Positions 22,610 to 34,630 of a DNA stretch of 64,000 nucleotides are shown here, in pieces. Origin of the DNA: Pseudoscleropodium purum (Eukaryota > Streptophyta > Bryopsida > Hypnales > Brachytheciaceae); contig OZ017800.1 of NCBI GenBank assembly GCA_963969395.1, positions 558,001 through 622,000 of the forward strand, read 5' to 3'. The notes under the pieces were generated by a model that worked only from the letters and a program-made list of their open reading frames with translations, did no database searches and was not told the DNA's origin. Each line of letters begins with the position of its first letter. Positions within the stretch are counted from its first letter, which is position 1. The translations under genes and the position numbers were made by a program.

Positions 22610-23578
22610 GACTGACGACGAGCTCCTCAAGTCCCAAATTATGCAATTAAATCGACTTTCGACTGCACACCATCGCCACCAGGAAGCCGCCAACAAACCC
22701 TCTGATCTTCCTAAACCTCAGCAGTATTCTAAACCTCTGAACAATTCCGATCAAGCCCTTCCCATGCACGCGCATGACTCTGACTCATCAGGAACCTCTT
22801 CAGTTTGCGTGCGCGTGTGAATGAGGTAGGGCCTGAGTGGCACGGATGGATGAGATCTGAAGATTTAAAAAATGGGGTGCCTACTGCCAGTGAGTAATAT
22901 CGATGAGTTCCGCCGAAAATAGACTGTAAACCTTACGAAGTGTCAGTGTACTTCGTGCCCAAGCAGACGCCAGAGGATCTTTTCTTCGCCGCTTTGGAGG
23001 AGAATGCAACTTTGGGTGCTCACTATCTTCGTCAGTTCACGGGTTCTTCTTTAGAAAGCTCATATTTCCTTTGCGAAGTGAGTGTTTCTTTGTGCTGCAA
23101 TTCTGGTGTGAGTCTCTGTTGATGTTTCTTTAGTTTTGTTAGTGCGACGTGATTGATCTACGCTCGCGAATGGCATTGATGTGGTGATGGAGTATTTTGT
23201 GGTTTTGTTCAGTGGGCGTCTAGTCGAGAGAGGAGGCTAGCTTGTAGGTGGAATCGTTTCATGGCGTTTTTGTTGGAATGGTGAGTGTTACGTGATCGGA
23301 GTAATTTCAGTTCTGATGGGCGTGTTGGGTTTTGGCTTGGAGATTGGTTGCAGGTGACGAATTGAATTGAGAAGAGGGAGTGGTTCAGGATGGGGCGTGC
23401 GAGAGGGAAGTCAAGATACTGAGGGGAGCACGTGAGGGTACGAAATTTTGACCATTACTTCTTTTGAGATCGTGCTTTCTTGCTTGCGGCGTTCTGAATT
23501 CCTTTAATGTTTTGAGGACTACGAGAGTATTGGGATTGAAGCTTACTTATGCCAGTTGAATAGACAGATTCTAGGATT
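22610..23578. promoter_or_regulatory. Shared upstream region of the divergent TATB and BAC1 genes (left copy)
   Basis: 969 bases separate the two start codons, so this interval must hold both promoters and 5' UTRs. It contains a perfect 7-base inverted repeat ACGAAGT/ACTTCGT at 22935-22941 and 22950-22956. A coding-looking stretch runs from 22943 to about 23085 (including VYFVPKQTPEDLFFAALEE) and ends at a possible donor. I cannot identify individual promoter elements. Confidence 0.55.
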
Positions 23579-26500
23579 ATGGAAGCTACCAAAGACTACA
23601 TCGCCGGCGTCGCAGCCGGTGTCGCTACCGTTTTTATTGGGCATCCCTTTGATACCATAAAGGTAAGCACAAGGCTGAGGAGTTTGAGAGATTTGCCTTT
23701 AGTACCGTAACCAACATTGATCGAGCCCTGGACATTATATTAGAATAGCAGTTGTTTCTTGTGGGAACTTTTTGTTTATCACTGGATGATGATTGTTTCA
23801 ATCTATTTTTGACCCGTTGCTTGTGCATTGATTCCTTGTGGTTATAAGTTGGTATTTGTTGTTGGTTTTGCATCTGACAAGGCAGCAATTGGTATTGCAG
23901 GTGAAGCTACAAATACAGAATACAGATGCTCACAGTCAGAGGTATCGGAATGCGATGCAGTGCACTTCTCATATTCTGAGGACCGAAGGGGTACGCATTT
24001 TGCTTTTGTTTCTTTTTATTATTTCTATTACTAGTAGTGTGATGGGATGGGATTTAGGGTTTTAGAAGTATTTATACAGTTTTCTGTTTCATTAGTTTCT
24101 CTTGCAGCTGTTTGTGTGATGCTTGTTCTGGAAGGATTCGGGTTCAGTAGCGTTGAGTGAATGGTGGTCTCTTAGCTTGTACTCTGACATAGCAGAACGA
24201 AGATCCAGGGCTGATGTGTGTACTTTTGTCATCAGCCCAAGGGACTCTATAGAGGAGCTACATCATCGTTTGTGGGTGTTTCTATGGAAAGTTCGGTTCT
24301 ATTTGGAGCTTATTCACAAATCAAAGCTAGCTTGCAGGTACAAGAGCGATTCAGTATAGATCTAACAGTGATTAGGAGAGTTGATGAATGTTCTTGTATG
24401 AGAAGATGATGCAAGGTTGCTAGCATGAGGGATCACTAGTAGGATATCCCCGAGAGTTTTACTAGAAAACCTAGCTTCAGTAAACCCTGCCAATTGTAAC
24501 TGCATTTAAGGCAGAACATTTCTAACACAACTCCTACGTTTTGTAACGCAACTAGTTCCCTAGCATATCTCTTGGAGGGGTTCTCTACTAGTGAATTTGA
24601 GTGCTTAACCCTTTTAAGGACGAAATGGCATGGTTATAAATGACCATTTTGTTGATCGTATTGCGGAAACTGTATTTCAAATGGAGAAATATTTGTGTCA
24701 TTTGATTGATTGAAAACATTGCATGTTTTGGTTTCAAAAAGATAATTATTTGAACAATTGAAATCCTTATATAAACTCTTCAATACTGCTAGAAAAATAT
24801 GAGACCAATTATGAGTCACTTCTTCCTTAAAGAGTTGAGAATGCTTTACGCGAAGTCCGTGTAGTTGCATCGTATGAAGTCAGTAGCTTTTCAAGTGTTT
24901 CCGGATCAAGTTTTCTCGTAGATGATGCCATGTGCAGCAGATGCACGTAGTAGCTTGAGATAATATGTGCGTCTTGGAACGCAGGCCTGATGATGCGGTG
25001 GCATGGATGGCATTGTTTATGTTTGCTGAAAGGGCGATGAACTACCGAACGGGAAGCCTCAACTGCACGTCGTTCTTCCTGCAGGAGGTCTCGCTGGAGC
25101 AGGTGTGGGTTTCATTTTATGCCCCACCGAACTGGTCAAGGTGAACCTCTCCCTGCTTTGCACTTCTCCTTGTAGTATATTGCTTGCGCAAGTTTCTCGT
25201 CATAACATTGGGCAACACCCTTGGAATCAATGAATATTGAGCCAAGAAATAGTATCTGGATTCCTGTTGTGAACAATCTTGAATTCATGTTATGTTGGCA
25301 AAGGGCATGTGTGGCTCATGTTAGATCTTTTCTTATCCTTTCACTAGTCCTTAGTCGGCATGTTTGCCTGAGGGCTCATCTGACAGTGATGTCATGCCTG
25401 GCAGTGGAATAAATTGTTTCAATGGTGGGTCAGTTCTTCAATGTTTTTAATCTTCCTATTCTTTTCGCGCTTTAGTGGATAGGGAGTAAACTGTAAACTA
25501 CTCTAGAATGTTACTCCCGTATGTGTCATAATTTCTGTGACATTTTCTCGTTGTTTTGGTGCTATGATTAGTAATGCTGAGGGCGTGGTATGTACAGTGT
25601 CGACTTCAAGTACAGGCGAAAGACATGGTGCAAGCAGTCGGGCATACTCACTATGCTGGACCGGTAGATTGCGTTCGTAAAATCCTGAAAAATGAAGGAG
25701 TGCGTTCCTAAACTGCAGTGCTTCTTGCAGGTCCAATTACCTGTATCAATGTTGTTCTGGCAGTTTTTCATAGATAAGCTTCTGTGACATTAATACCCTC
25801 TGATTGCGGATTCATTTTTTTATCAGATCTATGGACTGTATCGGGGAGGAACAGCCACACTGATGCGGGAGTCGTGTGGCAATATGCTTTTTTTTGCCAC
25901 CTACGAGATCACACGTTACCACTTGTTCACATTCTTTGGCCTTGATCCAAATCGTGCGAAAACATCGCAAACAGATGAGGCTGCCTCCACTCAGTCAATG
26001 GTGGCCAACACATTATTGGAGGCAGGAATTGGCGTCATCACTGGTGGATTAGGAGGTGTTGCGGTGAGTGCACATGGATCATAGCTTAATCTCTCCTAGC
26101 TCGACAATGTCCACTCTTAATCTGTAAAAAGTCACTACAGGTGATGATCATAGAACAACGTTTCTTCCTTGACTGATCTGCTATTATGTACGATCTCTCC
26201 TTTTGTCCTCTTTTCTGTCTATTTTTCTCGCTAAGTGTTTCAGAAAATATGACTGTAACCTCACAAGCAGTTGTTGGATTGCTCTACAGTGTTGGGCAGG
26301 AGTCTTACCATTTGATGTCGCAAAGACAAGAATACAGACAGCTAGGAATTTGAGCGCCAGTCGGAATCCTCTATACCACCTGCAACTGGTACGTTGCAAC
26401 TGTTTTCTTAACCATTCTCTGATTGTTTTTCGCATACTCTCTTTCATGCGCATCCAGTAGTTCTAAGTTCGATTTGATTGCGCTATGCAGATTTACAAGC

Positions 26501-26616
26501 AGGCTGGCATCCGAGGTTTGTATGCAGGAATAGGTCCGACTCTGACTCGGGCTTTTCCAGCCAATGCTGCAGCAATTGTTGCTTGGGAATTGACCGCTCG
26601 TGTCCTTCACGTGTGA
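23579..26616 (+). CDS. BAC1: Mitochondrial basic amino acid carrier (BAC1-like, SLC25 family), left copy
   Basis: Exons are 23579-23662, 23901-23990, 24236-24337, 25033-25140, 25598-25699, 25827-26063, 26290-26388 and 26491-26616. All are phase 0 and total 315 aa, the usual carrier length. Three carrier repeats each have the signature PX[DE]XX[KR]: PFDTIK at 23-28, PTELVK at 123-128 and PFDVAK at 248-253. GLYRGATSSF, ILCPTELVKCR, GVITGGLGG and FPANAAAIVAWE are diagnostic of plant BAC1 rather than carnitine or other carriers. BAC1 exchanges arginine, lysine, ornithine and histidine across the inner mitochondrial membrane and links to urea-cycle and arginine catabolism. The introns end in clean GT-AG sites. 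The frame is intact. An identical copy is on the other strand at 36694-39731. Confidence 0.92.
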
Positions 26617-27032
26617 TCTCTCGTCACGCCCTTCGCTCATTAGACTCGGGGTTAGCGATTAGAAACCATTCTACTTTGTCACTTTTCCTTTGCTTAAAGA
26701 ATGCAAACAATTGGCAAGATCCCCATACCATGATCCTTTACGGCGACGCTAGCTGTTCTATGTTAGTCCTTCAAACAAACTCACTTTCAAAAGGCGTACG
26801 CTCATTCACGCCCCTCATTCAATGATAGTCCCAATTGTTGCAATCGGTGCCGAGTGCCTAGGGACCTCCTCACGATGTTCAAGATCCACATTAAATGTAG
26901 TAGACTTTTGATTTTTGACTCTGAAACTAAAGGCGAAGACAACTCTGTGACAGAGCCACACATTCCAATCTCCTTAAAACACCAAATGTCACCAGCATCA
27001 CAACATTTTCTCACATGATTAAACGACCCTGG

Positions 27033-27183
27033 ATAGAAGAGATTCATGTAGCTTTTGGTGCTTTATCCTATCCTTTGTTGTTTTTGGATGGTGGATACTG
27101 ATGGTCACTTATTTTCAGAGGAGATACTTAGGTGACTTTAAAGTCATTTGTTTAGTATATGCCTCATATGTGACCTCAATTTA
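27033..27183. other. Junction between left arm and Helitron relic
   Basis: About 150 bases lie between the palindrome boundary and the first recognisable Helitron codon. A Helitron 5' terminus could lie here, but I see no decisive end. Confidence 0.35.
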
Positions 27184-30100
27184 ATATATTGCATAAGGCT
27201 GGTAGATTATTTCAACAATACGTAGTAGATCAATATTTGCATATAGAACATGAAAACTTGCTTTCTATTAGACAACATCAAATAGAACTTCCAGCAAATT
27301 GTTATCAAGGTATTGTAGATGCTATGCACAACAATAGTGAAGGATGCATTGGGCGCCGCATTGTTTTATTTGCTACATTCATTGGATTTCCTAGATACAT
27401 GCAAAAACTCTTTCACGATAGTATGGTCTTAGTTAGAGTTTTAGGCAAATTAGATTTATTTGTCAAAATGACATGTATCCAAATTGATCTGAAATCATTG
27501 ATGACCTTGAACTAGGTCAAAGTCCTCTCGATCATCCAAATGTTATAATATGTGTCTTTGAGCTCAAATTAAAAGCAATGATGAATGAAATCACAAAGAA
27601 AAATGTACTGGAGGAGACAATTGCTTTTTGTTATACTATTGAGTTTCAAAAGCACGGGCTATCTCACGCTCACATTCTTCTTTGGTTGAAAGACAAGGTC
27701 AACAATTGTGACCTTGTAGATAGAGTTGTATGTGCTAAGATTCCAAATTTGAATAGGCAACCGCAACTTTATGTTGTAGTTGCTAAGCACATGATGCATA
27801 GTTCATGTGGTTTGAATAATCCCAATTGTTCGTGCATGAAGGATGGAAAATGCTCCATGCACTATCCAATGCAATCTCGAGATACCACTGAGATGGATGG
27901 TGATGGTCATGTTTTGTATTGTCATTGAAATGGCAGTCGTTGTGTTGAAAAATGTATGCATGGTCAAATTGTCCATTTGGACAATCAATGGGTTGTCCTA
28001 TACAATCCATATTTAATAGGCTATTTTAATTGCCATATTAATGTGGAAGTTTGCAGTTTAATAAAAATTGTAAAATACCTCTATAAATATATTTTTAAAG
28101 GTCCAAATTAGAATATGGTAAAAATAGATGAGGTTCTCGTTGAAATTAAGGAATTTTTAGAGGGACACTATATTGCTGCATAAGAAGCATGTTGAAAGCT
28201 CTTTGGTTTTGAAACCAACAACAAGAGTCATAGTATTTGTCATTTACCCATTCATCTTCCTAATCAACAATATGTTACCTTCCAAGAAGGAACATCTTTA
28301 CAATTAGTGATTGATCAAAACCCTAAAACCAAACTTACAAAGTTCTTTGATCTCAATCACCGCATTCGTGCCTTGATTGCTTTTAGAAATCAAGGCAATC
28401 ATGTGCTTCTTCAATACATGAATCTTTCATTGCACTATAAGTGGAATGTAAAAAAATCATTTATAAAAAAGAAGACAATGCAAAATAAAAGTTTTTGGTA
28501 GAGTAAACATAGTTCTCGTAGATACTGAATTACTTTACTTGTGTTTGTTGTTGACTCATATTGAGGCACCAACTTTGTTTGATGACCTATTTTTTTTTCA
28601 AAATAAGGTACATTCAACATACAAAGCTTCTTGCATTGCAAGAGGACTTTTACAAGACGATGGTGAATGGAACAATTGTCTCCAAGAGGCAACTATCATT
28701 TTATTGGCTAGACAAATTCGATGATTGTTTATAACACTTCTTGTGTTTGGACAACCATTGCATCCTCTTGGTTTGTTGAGGAGACATTGACGCTATGTCT
28801 GATGATTGACTTAATGACCAAAATTGTTATAGCAAAGCAATTTTGTCTATTAATGAACATTTGTTGTTTAATGATAAACACATTGAAGATTTTTTTGACA
28901 TTCAAGATTTGAATGAATTTGGCTATCTAAATATTGGTGATATTGGTGATGATGCCAATGACAATAATAACTTAGATAATTTAAACATGAACTTTACAGA
29001 AGAAGACATAGACAAACTAAATGAAGAACAACACATTGTTTTCAATGCAATTACTAATGCCATTTTAAAACCTCATCCTTCGTGTAAGTTATATTTTTTG
29101 GATGACCCTGGAAATACTAGTAAGACTTTTGTATACAATACTATATTAAATTATCTTTGAGGTTGTGGTATTAAATGGATGGCAATGGCAACAAGTGGAA
29201 TTGCTACTTGCCTTTTGCATGAAGGACGATCAACACATTCATCTCTTGCCATTCCATTACAATTGCATGATAAATCAACATATTCAATTAGTGCCCAATC
29301 ATCGTTAGTTCAAAGTTTACATGAAGTACAATTGATTGTACTTGATGAAGCTTGTCTTGGACATAGATTTATAATCAAAGCAGTAGATCAATCATTGTGA
29401 GATATTTGAGATATTGATACTCCGAATGGTGGTCTTGTAGTTTTATATGGTGGTGATTTTCGTCAAACTTTACATATTGTAGGTGGAGGTCATAAGCAAA
29501 CTGTTGAGACTTGCTTGCGATGTTCATATTTGTTTCTACTAATGCAACATTTTCACTTAACCACTAATATGCGTTTACAAAGTCAACCAAGTTTTCAACA
29601 ATTTTTGTTAAATATTGGTGAAGGCAAACCCGGTTCAGAGGTAGAGCTACCACTTGGAATGGTTGCGCATGAAAATTCTCTAAATGGACTTATTGATGCA
29701 ATTTTTGATGATCCAGTTGATTTCTCTGAGCGTGTAATTTTAGTTGTCCGAAATGATGATGCCCAAGAAATCAACCATAAAATCACTGACCATATGCCTA
29801 GTGATGTGCATCAATGTTTTAGCACTAATTTTATTCATGAAAATGATGAACATGCCCATCATTATCCGGTAGAGTTTTTAAATTCTCTACATTTTAGTGC
29901 TTTTCCACTTCATCAATTAAATCTTAAATGTTGTCAATGTGTAATGTTGCTAAGAAATTTAAATTTGGCAAAAGGTTTGTGCAATGGTAATCGCTTACGT
30001 TTGTTACAAGTATCTCCATTTGTATTATTGTGTGAAATTGTAGAAGGGCGTCATCGTGGACAAGAAATGTTGATTTCAAGAATCACACATCATCACAACG

Positions 30101-30356
30101 ATAGCCGCTTGCCATTTGCACTATATTGGAGACAATTTTCTATCACTAGTGCTTATGCAATGACAATCAAAAAATCATAGGGCAAATCATATATTGGAGT
30201 CGGCATTTATCTTCAAAATGAAGTATTTGGCCATGGTCAATTGTATGTGGCTTCGTCTCATGGTAGATATCTTCCAAACATTAAGATTGCTAATGCCAAT
30301 TCAAAAGTCGTGCCAATGGTAAAAAATGTGGTTTACTATGAGGTCTTTGCATGACA
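27184..30356 (+). mobile_element. Decayed Helitron: Rep (HUH) plus PIF1-type helicase
   Basis: The order of motifs matches plant Helitron transposases. Helitron-like N domain: GRLFQQYVVDQYLHIE, GRRIVLFATFIGFPR. Rep nuclease: FELKLKAM, YTIEFQKHGLSHAHILLW (HUH histidines near 27665-27673), HMMHSSCG, MHYPMQ, WVVLYNPYLIGYFNCHINVE, KYLYKYIFKGPN. Linker: ACWKLFGFE, LPIHLPNQQYVTF. Helicase from about 28960: LNEEQHIVFNAI, a degraded Walker A (DDPGNTSKTFVYNT), a Walker B-like LDEACLGHR, LYGGDFRQTL, LTTNMRL, NGNRLRLL, FSITSAYAMTIKKS and GHGQLYVASSHGR. Frameshifts and stops break the frame (for example near 27475, 27925, 29158 and 29398), so it is inactive. Ends were not located. Confidence 0.88.
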
Positions 30357-31380
30357 TTGTTGGGGAGATTCCTACATGTATTTACACCAAAATCAGGTGG
30401 ATGAAAAAGTTAAAAGTTTGTTCCAAAATTTGCATGTATAGGGTTCTTGCCCACTTGGGTGATGTTTTCTTCCATCCAACTGCATTCTTTTGATGTCCAT
30501 TATTATTTCATTGTCTCAATTGAGATAGCCTACCATATGAATAAATATGGTAGGATGATATTCATAGTCATTTTGCTACAATCTTTTATAGTCAATGGAA
30601 GGATATTCCAAAACATGCATCTTTAGATGCAATCTACTTATAAAATTTATCACTTTTTTTTTAGAGTATGCAAATAGCCAAATATGCAAAGATTCTAATA
30701 ACTAATTTTGAATTTGAATATATATTTTTTTTCTTTCATTCTAGATTGCAATATATTCAAATGATTATGAAGATTTTTATAATTTACTATTTGAATCTTT
30801 TATTGAAACTAGAATCTTCATTCTACATTTTTATAGGTGAAGATTTTGCATATTCTTTAATTGTAAAGATTTTGATTTCAAAAATATTGAAATTATTCTA
30901 CATTTCATCATACATTTAATTGTAGGTTTAATACAAAGATTAATAATTTTCTAATTGAAAATTTTTCTTGAAATTAAAACTATTGCTCTACATATTCAAA
31001 TGTGAAGATTCTATTTACATTGTTCACTTGATTAATTTCTTTTTATTGCAATGTTTTCATCTTTGCAAAGGTTTTTTGTAAAAATTATGATATAAAGATT
31101 TTCTTTAATTATTTTGTATTGCATTATATATATATATATATGTATTTCTTTTTCAAAGAATATTGTATGAGGATGTCAATGTTTTCATTTAAAGACTATA
31201 CATACTTTATTTATCTACATTCTATCACATGAAAAATTGATGAAAGTAATATATTTAATGCCTAGCAAAGAAGCGCCAATCACTAGTTACCTCGTGAAAA
31301 AATAAGGAAGAACTGAAACGGGAACATAAAATTCTATAAGATCTCTCCCTTAAAAAAATGAAAAGGCTGTGTAAATAAAG
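30357..31380. other. AT-rich sequence following the Helitron
   Basis: No gene is seen. A TA microsatellite lies at 31124-31141. This may include the Helitron's 3' region, but I did not identify the terminal hairpin and CTRR end. Confidence 0.5.
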
Positions 31381-34300
31381 AAGATAGCTGCACGCGGGCT
31401 TTAGTTTTCGATGATTAGGGTTTCCCACTTTCCTCTAGCTCCATCTCCATCGTTGCTCCTTCCCCCCTCTTTGGCCTCCCATTGCCGATCCCTCCGTTTA
31501 TTTCCCTCCCCCCCCTTGTCTCGTTTCTTTTCAACTCTTTCTTGTCTATTTTGATCGCAGATTGTGTTTGCTATTGACAATTTTAGTAGATTGGTTCTGG
31601 TTTGTAGAATTGGAAGACGCATTGGGAGGACTGAAAGTGGGGGAAGGTTTGAAGTTTTGGATTCATCCTTTCACTCTCCTTTCAGAAGTTACATGTTCAT
31701 TTGATTTTTAAATTTTCGGGGAGAATCAGTCTTGGAGGTCGAGTGGATTGGTGGTGGTTGAGGATCTCTCCTTGGAATTGACAAATTGAGTGTTCGTAGC
31801 AATTGGTAAATGTTGTTGAATTTTTCTTGTGTGGAGATTTGAGGTAAGAGGGCAATGGGTTTGGGGTTTGGGGATTTGAAGGAGAGTTTGAAAGGGACGA
31901 GTTCTTGTTTGGTAATGCAAAAGGAAGGGGATAATGTCATATAGCGATGGTGATGATGTTGTTCGTGGTGTTGGAGATTGTCTCTATTTGCTATGTCGGT
32001 AGAGTTTCCTATTTAAGCTAAGAGTAGGCCTGTAGAGCGGTGACGTGAGATGTGGAGCAAAACATGAGGGAGCTTGTTTGTGACAAAATTGAATTTATTC
32101 CTGTCTAAGTAGGTCTGGTATTTGTATTTTTGTGAGAGAAGATCTCTCTTTGAATCCCCACGATGTGGGTGAATATGGGGATGGGCTTGACAATCTGGTT
32201 TGATAGTGCTTTGGAGTGTGGTTATGGAATTGTATATATGTGGAAAGGATGTTTTGTCTTGTACTTTTGTTTGGTGAGATATGGCGGACTTTTTGCCGTC
32301 TAGTTGGCGTTCGTCGAATATATATATATATATATATTTTTTTTTTTTCAGTTTTTGCTATTTTGGAAGCTTTTTTTTTTTTTTTTTTAGTCGGTTGGTG
32401 CCTCTCCCAGAAGCTTGTGGTTTATGGAGAGAGGTGAATGGATATGAGTGGCAGTAGGCCTTAGGGAAAAATCTTGGTGCGGCAAGTTTTTGGTTTAGGG
32501 TTTGTGTTGTTTGTTTTGGGATTCTTGAGCTGAGGCTAGGTTTTATGAAGGGGTGGCAGTGATGAGGTTCGGTGGTAGGCTTCATTATATGGTTGGATGT
32601 GTTTTTGTGAAAAGTCTAGGGTTACGGTGATGGTGGTGGTTTAGCAAACAAGAAGTCTAGTGTCACAACCGTGATTTTGAATGTGGTGAGTTTTTCGAGT
32701 GGTTTGTTTGCTAGTGTGTGTAGAGGATGAGCAATTGAATAAATTGGTTGTTACTTTTTTCTTTTGTAGGGTTTTGGAGATGTCATACCTAGTTAATGAT
32801 GGAGAAGAGGGCCTCCCACTTACAACCCTAGTGTTTTCAAAGGTAGAAATGTCTTCTTTGACTCTAGAGGCCAATGAAGGCTATTGTTACTATGTGTCTC
32901 CCACTTCTAGACCTATCTCAACAGTGGTCACTGGAGGTTTAGGTGTAAAGCGTTTTCCCCGTGGTTCTCTCAAATACGAATCTTACGGTGAGAGCAAGAT
33001 GGAAGAGAAGGTGAAATGAGTTTCACCAAATCCGTCAAACGTGAGATTTCTTCAGCATTGAAGGATGAAGAAGATGGTGTTCATGTTGACAAAGCTAAGG
33101 CATGGTTGCTCATTGTGGAGGAGGCTTTTTCAAATCTGTTTTTCCTGGACATGAAAATGGTCCAAATGTGAAAATGATTGAGGGCGCTTCCATGATCCGA
33201 ATTTTCCAGAAGTACTATTCGGCAAACAAAATCTTTCACACCGACTGGACAAAAGCTGTTGTGCATGACTTCTTGGAAAAGGATGATTTCCCGGATTTGG
33301 TGAAACTAATTGCTATTGACCTGGTGAAGAATGGGAATCTGAAAACCTAAAACAAAGACTCCAAGTCCTTGTCACCACCTCCAGAATATGTGCTTGCACG
33401 GTTCTGACCATTATTTGCAGGATTTAGCGAAGGTCAATTAGAACCAAGATTCAGTTAGCTTTGGTTCCAGTGTTGTGTGCATAATGAACTTGTGGTCAAG
33501 GAGACCGATGGTTGTATTGGGAGTGGCTTGGTCTTATGGCATAGATCTGTACAGTAGTTGTCCAGTTTGTTGTTCTTTAGCCCTGAGGAAGATTTTCTGC
33601 ACTGCAGATTTTGTCATGAGCCCAACGGTTTTTCGGCGATTCAATTGCATCACTTTTCTTACGGATTCAATTGTTTCCCAAAATCTTGTACTGTTTGCTG
33701 CATCTTTGTACAGAATCGTGCGTTTGCAGAGGTTTAGCCGGTTGGTGTTTGTGCCGGTTTGTTTCCGTTGCCCTGGGGTTTGAAGCCTCTTGTGATCGCG
33801 GCTGGTTGAGTTCGGTGGAGATTGGCGGTAGTGGCACTGGAATTGCTACCGACGTTTTATATATGGAGTACTGTGAAGTTGAGTGTTTTGGTGGTTCTGG
33901 TACTGTACCCTGTCGTTTGGATTTTGTGCCTGGTGCTGTTGAGATCCTGGTGTATATTGCAGTCTGGTGATTAGGAGCTTGGGGTGCAGGGACCGGTTGT
34001 TCTTCATCACGTTTGTGCATAGGGAGGGGTTGGCAGGCTTTTCTGTGGCATTGATTTTTCTGAGCGCATCGCAAGAATCAAAGCCATGCCGGGAATTCTC
34101 GATTTGGAGGAGAGCAGGTAGTTCAGTTCTGTTCATCGCTGAGCAGCTGGTGGAAGGATTCGGAGCGGGTCTAATTCGGTACGGTATCCACATTACCTGG
34201 CTTCGATCGTGGCATACTTCGATGAGGCTCTTGAGGTTTTTTAGGAAAGAAGTCTGCGTTTCTGCTTTCGAGTTAGATGTTGCACTCGTCTTTGACTTTG

Positions 34301-34630
34301 TTTTTGTTTCTATGGTTGGATCAGAGGTTCCAGTACGTGCCGGCGCGTTGTACGGCTAAACAAGATTAGAAGATCGCTTGTGCAGGTCTGGGATTGGTTA
34401 TCGTTCTCTTGCTAGGTCGGCGACTCGATACCGAGCTCTCTATGGAGACTTGTCTATGACACGCAATCGACTTGTGGTGCTGTGGAATTAAGAAGCCAGA
34501 AGTATTGATCGCTTTGCGTTTTGTTTACTGCCGTGCAAGCAATGGGGAAAGGGAAAAAACTTATCAATGATCCTAACGGTAAGAAGAATGAAAGCTCGAG
34601 GCATGCTGCTGTCAGAAACTGTCTTCTCTC
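31381..34630. other. Less AT-rich spacer segment, unrecognised, with coding-looking fragments
   Basis: Base composition changes at about 31380 from very AT-rich to pyrimidine- and then GT-rich. The segment has TA and T runs at 32318-32390. A frame at 32779-33019 (MSYLVNDGEEGLPLTTLVF onward) and a second at 33016-33350 look protein-like. Near 34541 a frame begins MGKGKKLINDPNGKK and runs into the hydrolase fragment. The whole could be a retroelement leader or a decayed host gene; I cannot tell. No known domain was recognised. Confidence 0.4.
32779..33350 (+). pseudogene. Unrecognised, probably frameshifted coding sequence
   Basis: Frame A (32779-33019) encodes about 79 aa including EGLPLTTLVFSKVEM and RGSLKYESYGESKMEE. 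Frame B opens with ATG at 33014-33016 (MSFTKSVKREISSALKDEED) and remains open through KAKAWLLIVEEAFSN. A third frame continues from about 33150 with NVKMIEGASMIRIFQKYYSA and HTDWTKAVVHDFLEKDDFPD, ending NGNLKT then stop at 33350. The last two read as one protein split by a single shift near 33120-33150. I recognise no family. Confidence 0.35.

Larger units (their letters stand above)
16424..27032. repeat. Left arm of a 10.6-kb inverted duplication (palindrome)
   Basis: This segment is the reverse complement of 36279-46910. From about 17126 to 27032, paired coordinates sum to 63310 with no net indel. Every stretch I compared between 17950 and 27020 is identical base for base; there is one mismatch at 27023 near the inner end. 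Outside 17126 the sum changes to 63334 because of a 24-bp difference, and substitutions become frequent. The inner boundary is 'cgaccctgg' ending at 27032. The outer boundary abuts the CACTA-like element end at 16419. Confidence 0.93.

Noticed and set aside
26478..26825. 115-aa plus-strand open frame at the end of BAC1 and its mirror
   Set aside because: It is an out-of-frame shadow of BAC1 exon 8 plus 3' flank; the real exon reads in another frame.
26802..27047. Minus-strand open frame near the inner end of the left arm (and its mirror at 36260-36508)
   Set aside because: It lies in the BAC1 3' flank, lacks a normal start codon in one copy, has no family similarity and no splice context.
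27184..30356. Functional host PIF1 helicase gene
   Set aside because: The helicase is preceded by Helitron N and Rep domains in the Helitron order and is broken by stops and frameshifts, so it is a transposon relic.
31381..34630. Interpretation of the spacer segment as a LINE or other retroelement leader
   Set aside because: Composition and scattered frames suggest it, but no reverse transcriptase, endonuclease, LTR or poly(A) boundary was found.
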